Of a stretch of DNA of 64,000 nucleotides, positions 25,690 through 37,600 are shown piece after piece. How positions within the stretch are numbered: position 1 is the first letter of the stretch; each line of letters begins with the position of its first letter. The position numbers and the translations under genes are program-made. A model generated the notes under the pieces. The model made no database searches, was not told the DNA's origin, and saw only the letters and a list, made by a program, of their open reading frames with translations. This stretch comes from Fallopia convolvulus (Eukaryota > Streptophyta > Magnoliopsida > Caryophyllales > Polygonaceae), in contig OZ024724.1 in the NCBI GenBank assembly GCA_964016875.1, forward strand, positions 54,624,438 through 54,688,437, in the 5' to 3' direction.

Positions 25690-26631
25690 TCAAAGTAATG
25701 GGTATCCAAAATCACCCACATTACTTGAAGATAAAACAGACTGATACCCGTACGGAAAGGACACACAATCAGACATGCCTACCATTGGACGCCAATACCC
25801 TTCTTCCACCACCAATGGCTCCTCCATGATCAAGGCAGCGGAATCATCAGCACCACCCCACGAGGTGGAATTACATCCCCAAAACCTGAAACCCGCGTTC
25901 TGATCATCCTCAAAGAACGGAAGATTCAAACCCGCGGCCGGATATTCACATACCTCCATCACCTCATGAGGTGGAATTGCATTCTGATGATCATTTGTTA
26001 CCTCCTTCTCTATGATGTTGTTAGTCGTCGTCGTTGTCGTTGTTGGTGGTGGTCTTAGACAACTCTCAGGGACAATGCAACCCAAGTAGCCAGAGTTAGA
26101 GTTTGAATCAAAGCCACTTGAGAAAATGAAATCCTTCTCATCAGATGTGGAGTAGTCAACTTGTCTTGACGTGTCACCAACTGATTGGACAAGGTTTTTG
26201 GGTTGCTTAGGTGGAGGAGGAGCAGTTTGAAGGAAGTGGGAATTAGGAGAAAGGGTAGTTTGGAGATCAAAGAAATTAGGCCTGAGGTCAGAGTAAATGA
26301 AGTTAGTCCTTGTTTGAGTGCCCTTCATGTTTAGGGCAGCCCTATCATAAGCAAGGGCAGCTTCATGGGCAGTGTCAAAGGTGCCAAGCCAGTGTCTCTC
26401 CTTAGTAGACGGGTCTCTGATCTCGGCCGCGTACCGGCCCCACGGACGCCTCCGGACCCCGAGAAACCGACTCGGGTCGGCCTTCTTTTGCCGGCCCCGA
26501 CGCTTGCTGGGCTGAGAGAGTGAGGTGTTCCTCTGAAGGATCAGTGGGAACTCCATTCCTAGGCTCATGAACATGGCCACTTCAGTTGTTTGTGGACATC
26601 CTAGGTTTTCAGAGGCCTTTTGGATTGACAT
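25690..26631 (-). CDS. AP2/ERF transcription factor, LEAFY PETIOLE/ESR-like (group VIII)
   Basis: Single-exon gene of 313 residues. The start is the ATG at 26631, opening MSIQKASENLG; the frame is open a little further upstream but has no earlier ATG. One AP2 domain lies at about residues 57-115 (FLGVRRRPWGRYAAEIRDP, KERHWLGTFDTAHEAALAYD, then TRTNFIYSD). The RRRPWGRYAAEIRDP core and the FLGV opening fit the LEP/ERF086-088 branch of group VIII, related to grass FZP/BD1, which controls meristem and branching fate. The rest is low-complexity Pro/Thr/Ser/Asn-rich sequence, with an acidic, aromatic C-terminal region typical of activation domains. Nuclear, GCC-box-type DNA binding is expected from the family. 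A TATA box lies about 97 bp upstream. Exact orthology within the branch is not certain. Confidence 0.92.
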   Translation of the reverse strand: MSIQKASENLGCPQTTEVAMFMSLGMEFPLILQRNTSLSQPSKRRGRQKKADPSRFLGVRRRPWGRYAAEIRDPSTKERHWLGTFDTAHEAALAYDRAALNMKGTQTRTNFIYSDLRPNFFDLQTTLSPNSHFLQTAPPPPKQPKNLVQSVGDTSRQVDYSTSDEKDFIFSSGFDSNSNSGYLGCIVPESCLRPPPTTTTTTTNNIIEKEVTNDHQNAIPPHEVMEVCEYPAAGLNLPFFEDDQNAGFRFWGCNSTSWGGADDSAALIMEEPLVVEEGYWRPMVGMSDCVSFPYGYQSVLSSSNVGDFGYPLL

Positions 26632-26727
26632 TTTTGATGGGCGAGAAAGAAAGATTAGGCAATGTGTCAACGCAAGAGTTAGAATGTGTAGTGTTTTGTT
26701 GGAATAAGAGGGAGGGTTGTGCAGCTC

Positions 26728-26735
26728 TTTTTATA
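26728..26735 (-). promoter_or_regulatory. TATA box of the ERF gene
   Basis: TATAAAAA on the minus strand, about 100 bp upstream of the ATG at 26631. It implies a short 5' UTR of about 65-70 nt. Confidence 0.65.
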
Positions 26736-26739
26736 GACA

Positions 26740-28462
26740 TAAGTTGATAGAATGATAGGATAGGTGATCATGAGTGGAAAGAGGGGCTGAGAGAAAAATG
26801 ACAAATTTTAGACGTATTCTAATTTTTAAGTGTTTTCTAAGTTTTGGGATAAATAATTAATCTCTGTTCCAAGCTCATGTTTTGGGCTACGTCGGATTAA
26901 GATGGGTAACTGAAACAACTAAAAAATTATAAGATGAAAATAATTGTATTATGTCACGGGGCATGAGTTTGAGACAAATGATCAGAGCTAACATAAGATT
27001 GGTAATTTGGTATAAATTAAAAAATTAACCAATCTTTTATGTTGGCATGTCTAGACAGAGTGAAGAGGGACAGACCCAATGATTATGTTCATTTGTTTTG
27101 ATAACAAACTGAAATAATTTTTTTAGCATTTTTAATTAAGAGGTTAAGCTTAAGTAGTAATTTCATGATGGGGGTTTTTCACTTTTTTGTATTGTTGAAA
27201 AGACTTTTTCCAAACCAGTATAAGTGCTCTTGGAAACACTTTTTCCAAACCACTTTCAAAGTGAGCTTCCAAAAGCACTTACAAAATGCAGGGTCCATGA
27301 TGCATTCGTAACAGTTTTTGATTTTCATTAATGTTCAATAATCACAAATGTTAAATGTATAATAAGGCTTCACATTTTTTGTGCATGTCCTCTTCAACAG
27401 CCCCAACTAATTCAAGCTCAAATAACTATAAATCAATCTAGAGTACAAAAGACCATTAAGGGGTAGATCGAGCAAATATGACACCTACATGCTTGATTCA
27501 ATTTAGAGCTCTACTCTCAAAATTTTCATTTGTTTAGCATGCTGAATAATGATTCGCTATTTCTAATCAACAAGATATACATTACATGATTAGGACATGT
27601 ATCACCCGGATTTTTGCAGATTAAAACAAAGAAATATATTGTTTTTCACTCCAGAGCTTCTTGTCCGATTCCTGTAGTATCAAGGGGAGCAGTTAAGTAA
27701 AGCTTTTAATTTCAAAACATTAGGGTTGAAATAGAAATATAAAAATCTGCCGGAAATGATCTTTTGTTCTTGTTGTGCATGTCCTTTTATATTGGAAGAC
27801 AAAAGAGAGAAATTCCCATTTCTAACACAAGAAGGCAAAGACAAAACCGCAACTAGTGGCCCATGATTCCATGAAATCAAAGTCAAAATGTCTCTGGCTT
27901 TTCTGCAATGTCTTTTTTGTTGTCTTATTGTAAGGTTTTGTTTAAATAATTACCCTAAGGACCGCCGTGTCTTATAGTGACTTACACTTACTGACTTAGC
28001 TAGTGATCATACTGCATGAAAATATGTAGTGTGGGACATCCACTATTATCTTATTTTAGAATTTGAAATCGATCACATGGGTATTTAATTTTAAGAGTGG
28101 CGGCATATGTTATATTTCGTTCTAATATGTAAATAAAGAGAAAGAAAAAATAATTAATAAAAATGAGAGAGATTGTGATTTTAAATTTTTAATAGATAAA
28201 ATTGAGAAAAAAGAAAATGACTAAAAAGATATTGAGGTAAATTTTTTATTGTATAATATGGATAGGGAAGATATTGAATGAGGTAATATTGTAAGAAAAT
28301 ATATATATATATATATATATATAAAGAAAATAGATAGATATTTTGCGATAACGGAAAAGAAAAATGGACAAACATTAGAGGATGAAGACACAGAGAGAGT
28401 ATATATTTATCTTTGTAATTTCACAATGCTATAATTATGTCCTTTGATCAAGCACACATCAC
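26740..28462. other. Intergenic DNA between the ERF gene and the Copia element
   Basis: AT-rich and without a supported gene. It includes an (AT)n run at about 28298-28323 and a degenerate patch of cttttccaaac/aaaagcactt repeats at 27190-27290 that may be a MITE relic. Confidence 0.5.
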
Positions 28463-28735
28463 TGTTGATATGCCTTGAATACAATATTAAATATATTTTG
28501 GCCTTTCATAGTCTGTTTGTGCTTTCGACCCATAATCTGTACTAGGCTTGTACTAGGGTTTCTTGAGTCACTATATATACTCTTGAAATGCCTCATATTG
28601 TAACACTCTGAAATCAGCCTCCATAATAATATACACTTTCTCTGCCCGTGGATGTAGGTAACACACTGTTACCGAACCACATAAATCTCTGTGTTGATCT
28701 CGTTTATTGTTCTCGTTCGATCTCTTGTTACAACA
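28463..28735 (+). repeat. Copia 5' LTR
   Basis: 273 bp, TG...CA ends. It contains the promoter-like ctatatatac at about 28570 and ends directly before the primer binding site. Confidence 0.95.
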
Positions 28736-28738
28736 AAC

Positions 28739-28750
28739 TGGTATCAGAGC
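28739..28750 (+). promoter_or_regulatory. Copia primer binding site (initiator tRNA-Met)
   Basis: TGGTATCAGAGC, 3 nt after the 5' LTR. It is the standard plant Copia primer site complementary to the 3' end of initiator tRNA-Met. Confidence 0.9.
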
Positions 28751-28775
28751 AGGGTTTCGAATTCCGCCGAGACCG

Positions 28776-31700
28776 ATGTCTGGATCCATGATGAAGATCG
28801 ACAAGTTTACTGGAAGAAATAGTTTCAGTCTGTGGCAGATAAAGATGCGAGCTTTGTTGAAACAACAAGGCCTCTGGTTGCCATTGGCATCTGATAAGAA
28901 GGGAGCATATACAACCACCGCTGAATATGCTACCCTGGAGGAGAAGGCTCACTCAACGATTATGTTGTGCCTTGCTGATGATGTTATCACAGTAGTTTCA
29001 GATCAAGAAAAGGCTGCAGGTTTGTGGTTGAAGTTGGAAAGCCTCTACATGACGAAGTCGCTGACCAACAAGTTGATGCTAAAGCAACACCTTTTCAGCC
29101 TGAGCATGTCTGAAGGTACGCCTCTTAGAGACCATCTAGATCAATTGAATACTTATTGTTGGAATTGCGTAATATTGATAAAGAGGTGGATGATGAGGAT
29201 GCTGCCTTGTTATTACTAGTGTCTCTGCCTCCGTCGTATGATAATTTTGTGCAGTCTTTTATGGGTGGAAAAGAGACTATGACTCTGGAAGAGGTTAGAT
29301 CTGCTCTTCACACCAGATAGATGCGTCATAAGGCTGCTGGAATAGGTACAGAAAATCAGGCTTCTGGGTTGATGGCGAAAGGAAACAAGGATGGTAAGAA
29401 GGGCAAGAAAAAGACAAATCAGAGCGAGCAGAAATCAGGCCCTAAATTACCAAACGACATTTGTGCCTACTGTAAGGAGAAGGGTCACTGAAAGAGTGAC
29501 TGTCCTAAGAAGAAGAAGCAACAAGGGCAAAACTCCGGATCTGCAGCAGTAGCAGAATGTGGAAATACTTCTGAGGAAGATATTGTTTTGCTAGCAGATG
29601 ATTACACACATCAGGCTGATGTGTGGTTTCTTGACTCAGGGGCATCCTATCATATATGTTCCAAAAGAGGGTTGTTTACAACGTATAGCTCTGCAGATGG
29701 GGGTAGTGTCTCCATGGCAAACGGATCTGTCTGCAAGGTTGTTGGGATCGGCTCAATCAGGTTTAGGACACATGATGAGAGGTTTTTCACATTGAAAGAA
29801 GTCAGACATGTTCCACTTATGACGAAGAATCTGATATCTTTGAGTCTGCTAGACAATAAGGGTTTCAGTTTCAAAGGTGAAGGTGGATGTCTACATGTTT
29901 GTAAGGGTTCTGATGTGATTCTGAAGGGAGTCAAGCAGGGAACTTTGTATGTTTTACAAGGTTCAACAGTAGCAGGTTCTGCAGTTGTTGCATCAATTGA
30001 AGTTCAGGGATCTGATCTGACCAGGCTATGGCATATGAGGCTTGCTCATATGAGTGAACGGGGAATGCAAATTCTCTCAAAAGAAGATCTTCTCGGAGGC
30101 CATAAGGCCAAGAGTCTTGAGTTCTGTGAGCATTGTGTGTTTGGGAAACTACATCGCAGCAAGTTTCTTAAGGCAGTTCATCAAACAAAAGGCACTTTGG
30201 ATTACATCCATTCAGATTGCTGGGGGTCCTTCTCGTGTTGAGTCTTTGGGCGGTCACATATATTTTCTGTCTCTTATTGATGATTACTCTAGGATGACAT
30301 GGGTATTCATGATGAGGCATAAAAGTGAGGCGTTCAATAAATTCAAGGAGTGGAAGACGCTAGTTGAAAATCAGACTAGGAAGAAGGTCAAGAGGTTGCG
30401 AACTGATAATGGCCTGGAATTATGTTCATCTGAGTTTGATAATTTTTGCAAAGATCAGGGTATTGCTCGCCATCACAAAGTCATACATACACCACAACAG
30501 AATGGTGTAGCAAAAAGAATGAATTAGACACTCTTAGCGAGAGCAAGATGTATGCTCTCCAACGCAGGTCTTGCTAGACGGTTCTGGGCAGATTTAGTCG
30601 CAACAACTTGTTATCTTATCAATCGGAGCCCACACACAAGTATTGACTGCAAAACACCTTATGAGGTGTGGACTGAAAAAGCTCATGATTACTCAAATCA
30701 GAGAGTTTTTGGTTACAATGCTTATTATCATGTAGATGAGGGTAAGTTAGAGCCAAGAGCTAAGAAGAGAGTTTTCATGGGATATGGTACAGGTGTGAAA
30801 GGGTACAAGATCTGGTCTGACAACAAGATTATACTAAGCAGAAGTGTAGTCTTTGATGAGAGTTCTATGCTGAAACCTAGAGAGAAGGTCAGTGATACAC
30901 CAGAAAAAGAGGTTGTTGTTGAGGAGGTGGAGGTGCAATTCAATCCAGAGGAGAATCAGGCACTAAAGTTGGTTGATGACCAACTACCACCACCAATTAC
31001 CGATGAGCAAGATACAGGTGAGTCTGAGAATGTACCACCAGAGGCAAGTTCAGAGGAAGTTGAACATCGGAGCATTGTTGTAGACCGACCTAGAAGGGTT
31101 GGAATCAGGCCTCCAGCTAGGTACAGGTTTGATGATCCGGTGGGATATGCATTGCAGGTGGCCGAGGAGGTGGAGGATAATGAGCCGTCCACCTACAAGG
31201 CTGCAATATCAGGGAATGAGTCAGCACAGTGGCTTGCTGCAATGGGAGAAGAGATGGAGTCCCTTCATAAAAACCAGACTTGAGAGCTTGTAAAATTGCC
31301 TGCTGATAGAAAGATAATTACTTGCAAGTGGGTTTTCAAAAAGAAGGAAGGAATGTCAGCTGCAAAGGGTGTCAAGTATAAAGTACGAGTGGTTGCAAGA
31401 GGGTTCAATCAGAGAGAAGGAGTAGACTACAACAAGATTTTCTCGCCAGTGGTTAGACATACTTCCATAAGGGTGTTACTAGCAATAGTTGCACATCAGG
31501 ATTTGGAACTTGAGCAACTAGATGTGAAGACGGCTTTCCTACATGGAGAGTTGGAAGAGGAAATATACATGAGCCAACCAGATGGATTCCAGGTTCCAAG
31601 GAAAGAAAACTATGTTTGCAAGTTGAAGAAGTCCTTATATGGGCTAAAGCAGTCCCCCAGGTAGTGGTATAAGCGGTTTGACAGTTATATGGCGCAACTT

Positions 31701-32735
31701 GGCTATCACAGGAGTCCTTATGATTGTTGTGTGTACTACAGTGACTTGCAGAGTGGTTCACGCATTTATCTGGTTCTGTATGTTGATGATATGCTGATTG
31801 CTGCTAAGAATAAGTCAGACATTCAGAAATTGAAGGGTTCTCTTAGTGCAGAGTTTGAGATGAAAGATCTAGGTGCTGCTTGAAAGATTCTGGGAGTTGA
31901 AATCTATATGGACAGGAAGAAGAGAAAACTCTTCTTATCACAAGAAGGGTACATCAAGAAAATTCTGAGCAGGTTTGGAATGTCTTCAGCCAAGCCTATA
32001 GATACTCCAATGGCATCTAACAGTAAGCTGGGAATGTACACAATTCAGACTGATGAGGAGAAAGAGTACATGTCTTGTGTCCCATATGCTAGCGCAGTTG
32101 GGAGTCTGATGTATGCTATGGTCTGCACTCGACCAGATCTAGCATTTGTTGTTAGTGTGGTAAGTCGGTTTATGGTTCAGCCTAGAAAGGAACATTGGCA
32201 AGATGTCAAGAGGATTTTCAGGTATCTCAGAGGCACTTCAGTTGTTGGTTTGTGCTATGGGAATGATACAGAGTGCTTGGTTGATGGGTTTTCAAATTCT
32301 GATTATGCTGGAGATGTGGACAGTAGGAGATCTATGACTGGTTATGTGTTCACTCTTGGAGGTTCTGTGGTAAGCTCGAAGGCGACTCTACAGCCTACAA
32401 TTACTTTGTCTACCACTGAGGCAGAGTATATGGCTTTGACAAAAGCTGCTAAGGAGGGAATATGGCTAAAAGGAATGGTTAATGATTTAGGCCTACATCA
32501 GGATCATGCTTTAGTGTATTGTGACAGCTTGAGTGCAATATGCTTAACCAAAGATCAGGTCCATCATGAGAAGACGAAACACATTGATGTCAGGTACCAT
32601 TTTCTGAGGAATGAGAAGAGAATCCATGTGAAAAAGGTAGGGACAACTGATAACCCTGCTGACATGTTCACCAAGCCAGTTCCAGAGAGCAAGTTTCAAC
32701 ATTGTTTGGACTTTCTCAATATCACAAGTCAGTAA
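28776..32735 (+). pseudogene. Copia gag-pol polyprotein, disrupted
   Basis: The polyprotein starts at the ATG at 28776. Gag is followed by a CCHC zinc knuckle (CAYCKEKGH, near 29460-29510). The protease motif (FLDSGASYHI) is near 29628. The integrase has an HHCC region and catalytic-core motifs (IDDYSRMTWVF, TDNGLE, HTPQQNGVA). The reverse transcriptase carries YVDD near 31780, and RNase H ends at 32735 (TKHIDVRYHFLR). Inactivating lesions are frameshifts near 29155 and 30230, and stops at 29318 (TAG), 29489 (TGA, inside the knuckle), 30525 (TAG), 31281 (TGA), 31662 (TAG) and 31881 (TGA). Several fit C-to-T or G-to-A change of Gln or Trp codons, as expected from methylated-cytosine decay. Not functional as it stands. 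Confidence 0.93.
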
Positions 32736-32769
32736 TCTGAGCCCTTAGGGGCAATCTGAGCCCTTGTTT

Positions 32770-33702
32770 TAGGGGTGCTCACGGGTCGGGTCGGGTCGAC
32801 CCGCGACCCGCAAGTGCGGGTCACGGGTCGGGTCGATGACCCGCAAATTTTTCAGACACGACCCGCGACTTGACCCGCGGGTTGCGGGTTTTGCGGGTCG
32901 GGTCATGGGTCGACCCGCTAACCCGCATGCATTTCAGAAAACTGAAAAAAGTTTGTTTTTTTTGCCTTTTCACGGGTTGGGTCGCGGGTCGACCGCGACC
33001 CGACCCGACCCGCGACCCAACTCCGACTTTTGAATGGGAGAGTGGGAGGAGATCTGGAACGACAAACTCAAGACTCAAGTGACGAGTCTGGAACGACAAA
33101 CTCAAGCGGAGATCTGGGCTTCAGGCTTCAGCGGAGACCTAGTGTTCGGAGTTGGGCTTCAACGAAGATCTGGCCGGAGATCACAAACTCAAGCCAGCGA
33201 ACAATCTGGGTGACTCTGGAACGAGAGTCTTCACCGGCGAGTTGACCCCTCGCTTCCGTTTGGAACAAGTTGACCCCTCGAGTCCAAATCTTTAGCGGCG
33301 CCGGCGGAGATCTAGGCGAGGGAGGCACGGAGAGGGAGGCGGAGATCTGGGCGAGGGAGGCGCGGAGAGGGAGGCGGAGATCTGGCGGATATTCGGCCTG
33401 GGGTTTTTGAGGGAGGCGCGTCTTGCGCGAGGCAAATGAGCTAGGCACGGGTTCAGTTTTTACTTTTCCGCTATTTGATTTCACAATTCACAAAAAAAAT
33501 CCATATTTTTTATTTTTTTAAAAATAGGTCGCGGGTCTGCGGGTCGACCCGCAACCCGTCGGGTTTGGCCCGACCCGACCCGCGACTCGAATTTTTAAAA
33601 ATATGACCCGCAGCCCGACCCGATTATTGCGGGTCGGGCGCCCGACCCACAAAATGCGGGTCGGGTCGGGTCGGGGTCGACCCGGACCCGTGAGCACCCC
33701 TA
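32770..33702. mobile_element. hAT-like non-autonomous element nested in the Copia element
   Basis: 933 bp with near-perfect terminal inverted repeats starting TAGGGGTGCTCACGGGTC at each end. It is flanked by a perfect 8-bp duplication, ccttgttt (32762-32769 and 33703-33710). The 8-bp duplication and AGGGGTG tip are hAT hallmarks. About 200 bp at each side are packed with GGGTC/GACCC repeats in both orientations, so the ends can fold extensively. The centre (about 33030-33480) is a different sequence with ggagatctgg repeats. No transposase is encoded. Confidence 0.9.
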
Positions 33703-33796
33703 CCTTGTTTAGGGGCAATCTGAGGCAGAGAAATTCTAGCACTGTCATGGTGCATCTGATTCTGTTTATGAGTGGATTCAAGTCAAGGTGGAGATT

Positions 33797-34069
33797 TGTT
33801 GATATGCCTTGAATACAATATTAAATATATTTGAGCCTCTCATAGTCTGTTTGGGCCTTCGGCCCATAATCTATACTAGGGTTGTACTAGGGTTTCTTGA
33901 GTCACTATATATACTCTTGAAATGCCTCATATTGTAGCACTCTGAAATCAGCCTCCATAATAATATACACTTTTTCTACCCGTGGATGTAAGTAACACAC
34001 TGTTACCGAACCACATAAATCTCTGTGTTGATCTCGTTTATTGTTCTCGTTTGATCTCTTGTTACAACA
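33797..34069 (+). repeat. Copia 3' LTR
   Basis: 273 bp, same ends as the 5' LTR, about 95% identical by eye. Confidence 0.95.
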
Positions 34070-34275
34070 GTCACTATGAATTAGGAGACTGGAGAGTATT
34101 AGTTAAGACATGTACTAAAAAATAATCAAATTGTAGCATGCAATGAGGATACAAATAAGAGTATAACTACTGAAAGTATGATCAACTAAAGTCAATCTTG
34201 AATTTGATACAAATGCTAATGCTATGATACTAGCATATATATGTATATGTGATGTGGACTAACAAGTAAGAGAGC

Positions 34276-34648
34276 TGACACACTAGGGTCCCTAGCGTAC
34301 CAAGGAATTACGAACCAAGAAACCGGAAAGGGGAATGGGCACGCGGCCCGAGGCAGGGAGAGACAAAAGGGGAGAAAGAAAGACAGAGAATTAAGGCAGA
34401 AGAGATTTTATTTCTTGGATAGTTCTCAACTTTAGCTTACAAGGGTTTTTATAAGCTATGCCCTACGAGTTCAATAAAAGCGACTCAGGAAAGAACCCGA
34501 AAGAAAACCTGAGAAGGGAGTAAAACTCCTTTTAAAAAAATACAATAATTAAAACAAATAATTAAGGTAAAGAAATTAGTCTCTAAATCGGTTCGGGATA
34601 CGCCGTTCCCGAGTGGATCTCCGTACGGGCTTGGAATGAGCCGTATCA
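34276..34648 (-). repeat. Gypsy 3' LTR
   Basis: 373 bp. The pol ORF runs 73 bp into it and stops at 34576. Confidence 0.95.
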
Positions 34649-37600
34649 ATCTCTCCCCCGATGAGATTCGGCTTGTCCTTAAGCCGCAAGGAAGGGAAGG
34701 ACTGCAGCAGCTGATCAGTTGGTTCCCACGTGGAGTCGGCCTCGGACCCATCAGACCAAACCACGCACCATTCGGTACGAGCCACACCATCGACCATAAC
34801 CTGGCGTTCTTGGACAGCTTTCACCGGCCGAGAGAGAGGGCGATCATGGAGTAATTCGTTCGGAAATGCTGGTTGGGTAGGTGCGGCATTGGTGGCCACA
34901 AATGGACGCAGTAAAGACACATGAAAGACGTTGTGGATTTTGGCATCCTTGGGCAAGTCTAGACGGTATGCCACCGCACCGATACGCTCCAATACCGTAA
35001 AAGGACCATAAAATCGTCGGGCCAGTTTTGTAGATAACGGCCGAGCTACAGAGTGCTGCCTATATGGCCGAAGTTTCAGCAAGATGAGGTCACCCACCTC
35101 AAACTGGAGGTCACGACGATGGGTGTTGGCCTGCGTCACCATGCGTTGTTGGGCTTTCAATAAGTTGCTCCGGATGAGCTCAAGGGCACGTTCCCGATCC
35201 TGAATTGCCGCCAACGCGGAAGATGGCGAAGCGGTGGGCTGAGTTGGACGACAGAGAGGCGGCGGATCGCGGCCATAAAGAGCTCTGAAAGGCGATGTCT
35301 GCAGCCCCTCATGATAGTAACAATTCAAGGCAAGCTCAGCCCACGGTAAGTACTCGGTCCAATGCTTGGGACGGCCCTGCATGAATGCCCGCAAATATTG
35401 CTCTAAAGCACGATTCTTTACCTCTGTTTGTCCATCCGTTTGAGGATGATAGGCGGTACTATGGCGGAGAGTGGTACCGCTGAGCTGATGAAGTTCCTTC
35501 CAAAATGCACTAGTAAAGATGACATCGCGATCTGACACAATGGAAGACGGAATACCATGATGCTTAACGACGATATCCACAAAGAGGGCAGCCACCGTCA
35601 GGGCATCATATGACGGGCCCAAAGTACCAAAATGGAAGTACTTGGACAGGCGGTCGACGACGACCATAATGGTCGTTTGGCCATGCGATGGAGGAAGGCT
35701 CGTGATAAAGTCCACGAACACCTCGTCCCAAACTTGCTGCGGAATTGATAGCGGCTGAAGTAGACCGGCAGGTTTGCGCGTGCTATACTTTGTCGATTGG
35801 CAAATCAGGCAAGAGTCAACAAAAGTACGTACATCCTTGCGCATATGAGGCCAATAAAAGACCTCGACGATGCGACGAAATGTCCGGTCTACGCCCGGAT
35901 GGCATGCGCTCGACGAGGAGTGGAATTCATGCAAAATTTCGGCTTTCAATTCGGAATCTGTACTCAACACGAGCCGATGATGATAATAATAAAGGACCCC
36001 GTCATGAACCTGAAAAGGGGCTGGAAGCTCGCCCTTGGCTGCGGCTGCATGCAATTCCAGCAGATCAGGCTTGGCTGAATTCTCCTGTTGCAACCGCTGA
36101 AGTAATTCGGGAAATGGTGATGACAAGGCTGTAAATTCTTTCAGATTGGCGTCGTCCTGAATCATACAGCGAGACAACGCATCAGCTACCCTGTTACTTG
36201 CGTCGGTCTTGTATTCAATACGAAACTTATATCCCATGAGTTTCCGGATGAAGAACTGTTGGTCCGGAGTTTGAATGACCTGGGATAAGAGTTCTTTTAG
36301 ACTCTTTTGATCGGTGCAAATGATGAACTCTCGGCCTAATAGATACTGCCGCCATTTCTGAACCGCGGAGACAATAACAAAAAGCTCACGGTGATATGCA
36401 GAAGAGCCCTTCCGCCGAATGCCCAAAACTTTACTGAAGAAGGAAATCGGTTTCTCCTGTTGTAACAAGACCGCGCCTATCCCTTCGTCGGAAGCATCAG
36501 TTTCGACAACAAATTGTCGAGTGAAGTTGGGTAGCTGTAAAATAGGCGGCTTTAGCATAGTGTCCTTAAGAAGACGGAAAGCAGTGTCTGCAGACTCGGA
36601 CCAAGAGAATTTGTCTTTTTGTAATAAAGTCGTGAGCGGAGCGGCCAGCGTTGCGTAATGTCGAATGAATTTCCGGTAATATCCTGTCAGCCCCAAAAAA
36701 CCTCGTAACTGCTTTACCGTGGTCGGAGTCGGCCATTCAGACATGGCAGCTAACTTAGCAGGATCGGCGACCAGCTGCCCTGCCGTCACTATGTGTCCCA
36801 AATATTCAACCTGTGACGTGCCAAAAGAACACTTGGAACTCTTGACGAAGAAGTGGTTGTCGCGCAATATCCGGAGAACAACATCAAGGTGTCGCACATG
36901 ATCTTCCAGGGACGCACTATATACCAAAATATCGTCGAAGAAAACGATCACAAAGTGCCGAAGAAACTGAGCGAATATCTCGCGGCCTGGAAGGTCGATG
37001 GTGCATTGGTCAGGCCGAAGGGCATAACTAAGAACTCGAAGTGGCCGTCATGCGTCCGGAAGGCAGTCTTGTATATGTCGGAAGTATGCATCCGAATTTG
37101 GTGATAACCCGAACGCAAGTCCAGTTTAGTAAAAATCATGGCCCTGCCCAACTCATCAAAGAGTTCATCAGCTGTCGGAATAGGAAATTTGTCAGCCAAA
37201 GTTGCCGTATTCAAAGCACGATAGTCAATACAAAACCGAAAGCTGCCATCTTTTTTCTTGACCAACAAAGCCGGAGACGAGAAAGGACTCGTACTATGAC
37301 GAATAAGGCCCTGTTGCAACATGTCCTGAACCTGGCGCTCTATCTCGGATTTTTGAAAATAAGGATATCGATAAGGTCGGACATTCACCGGTTTAGAACC
37401 GGGTTGTAAGTGAATCCTGTGATCCCAAGTCCATTGAGGAGGCAGCCCAGATGGAAGCTGAAAGACCTCTGTGTGTGCCTACAAGACTGTACGAATCGAG
37501 GGGTTGACGTCCCGCGGAAAGTCGACAGTGCTGGGATCAGAGGGTGCAACGTCATCAGCCAGAAGAGGTATGATCTCGAAAAATTCCGCCACTGAATCTG

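Larger units (their letters stand above)
28463..34069 (+). mobile_element. Ty1/Copia LTR retrotransposon, complete ends, dead coding region
   Basis: Two 273-bp LTRs (28463-28735 and 33797-34069) both begin TGTTGATATGCC and end TTACAACA. They differ at about 13 positions by eye (near 5%). The flanks atcac (28458-28462) and gtcac (34070-34074) are a 5-bp duplication with one change. A tRNA-Met primer site follows the left LTR, and a purine tract (aaggtggagatt) precedes the right one. The order gag, protease, integrase, reverse transcriptase, RNase H identifies Copia. A hAT-like element is nested between RNase H and the right LTR. Confidence 0.95.

Noticed and set aside
26632..26670. Upstream extension of the ERF frame by 13 codons
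   Set aside because: It would need a TTG start; the first ATG is at 26631 and matches the expected family N-terminus.
28739..28750. tRNA-Met-like sequence as a tRNA gene
   Set aside because: Only the 12-nt complement of the tRNA 3' end is present, placed exactly at a retrotransposon primer site.
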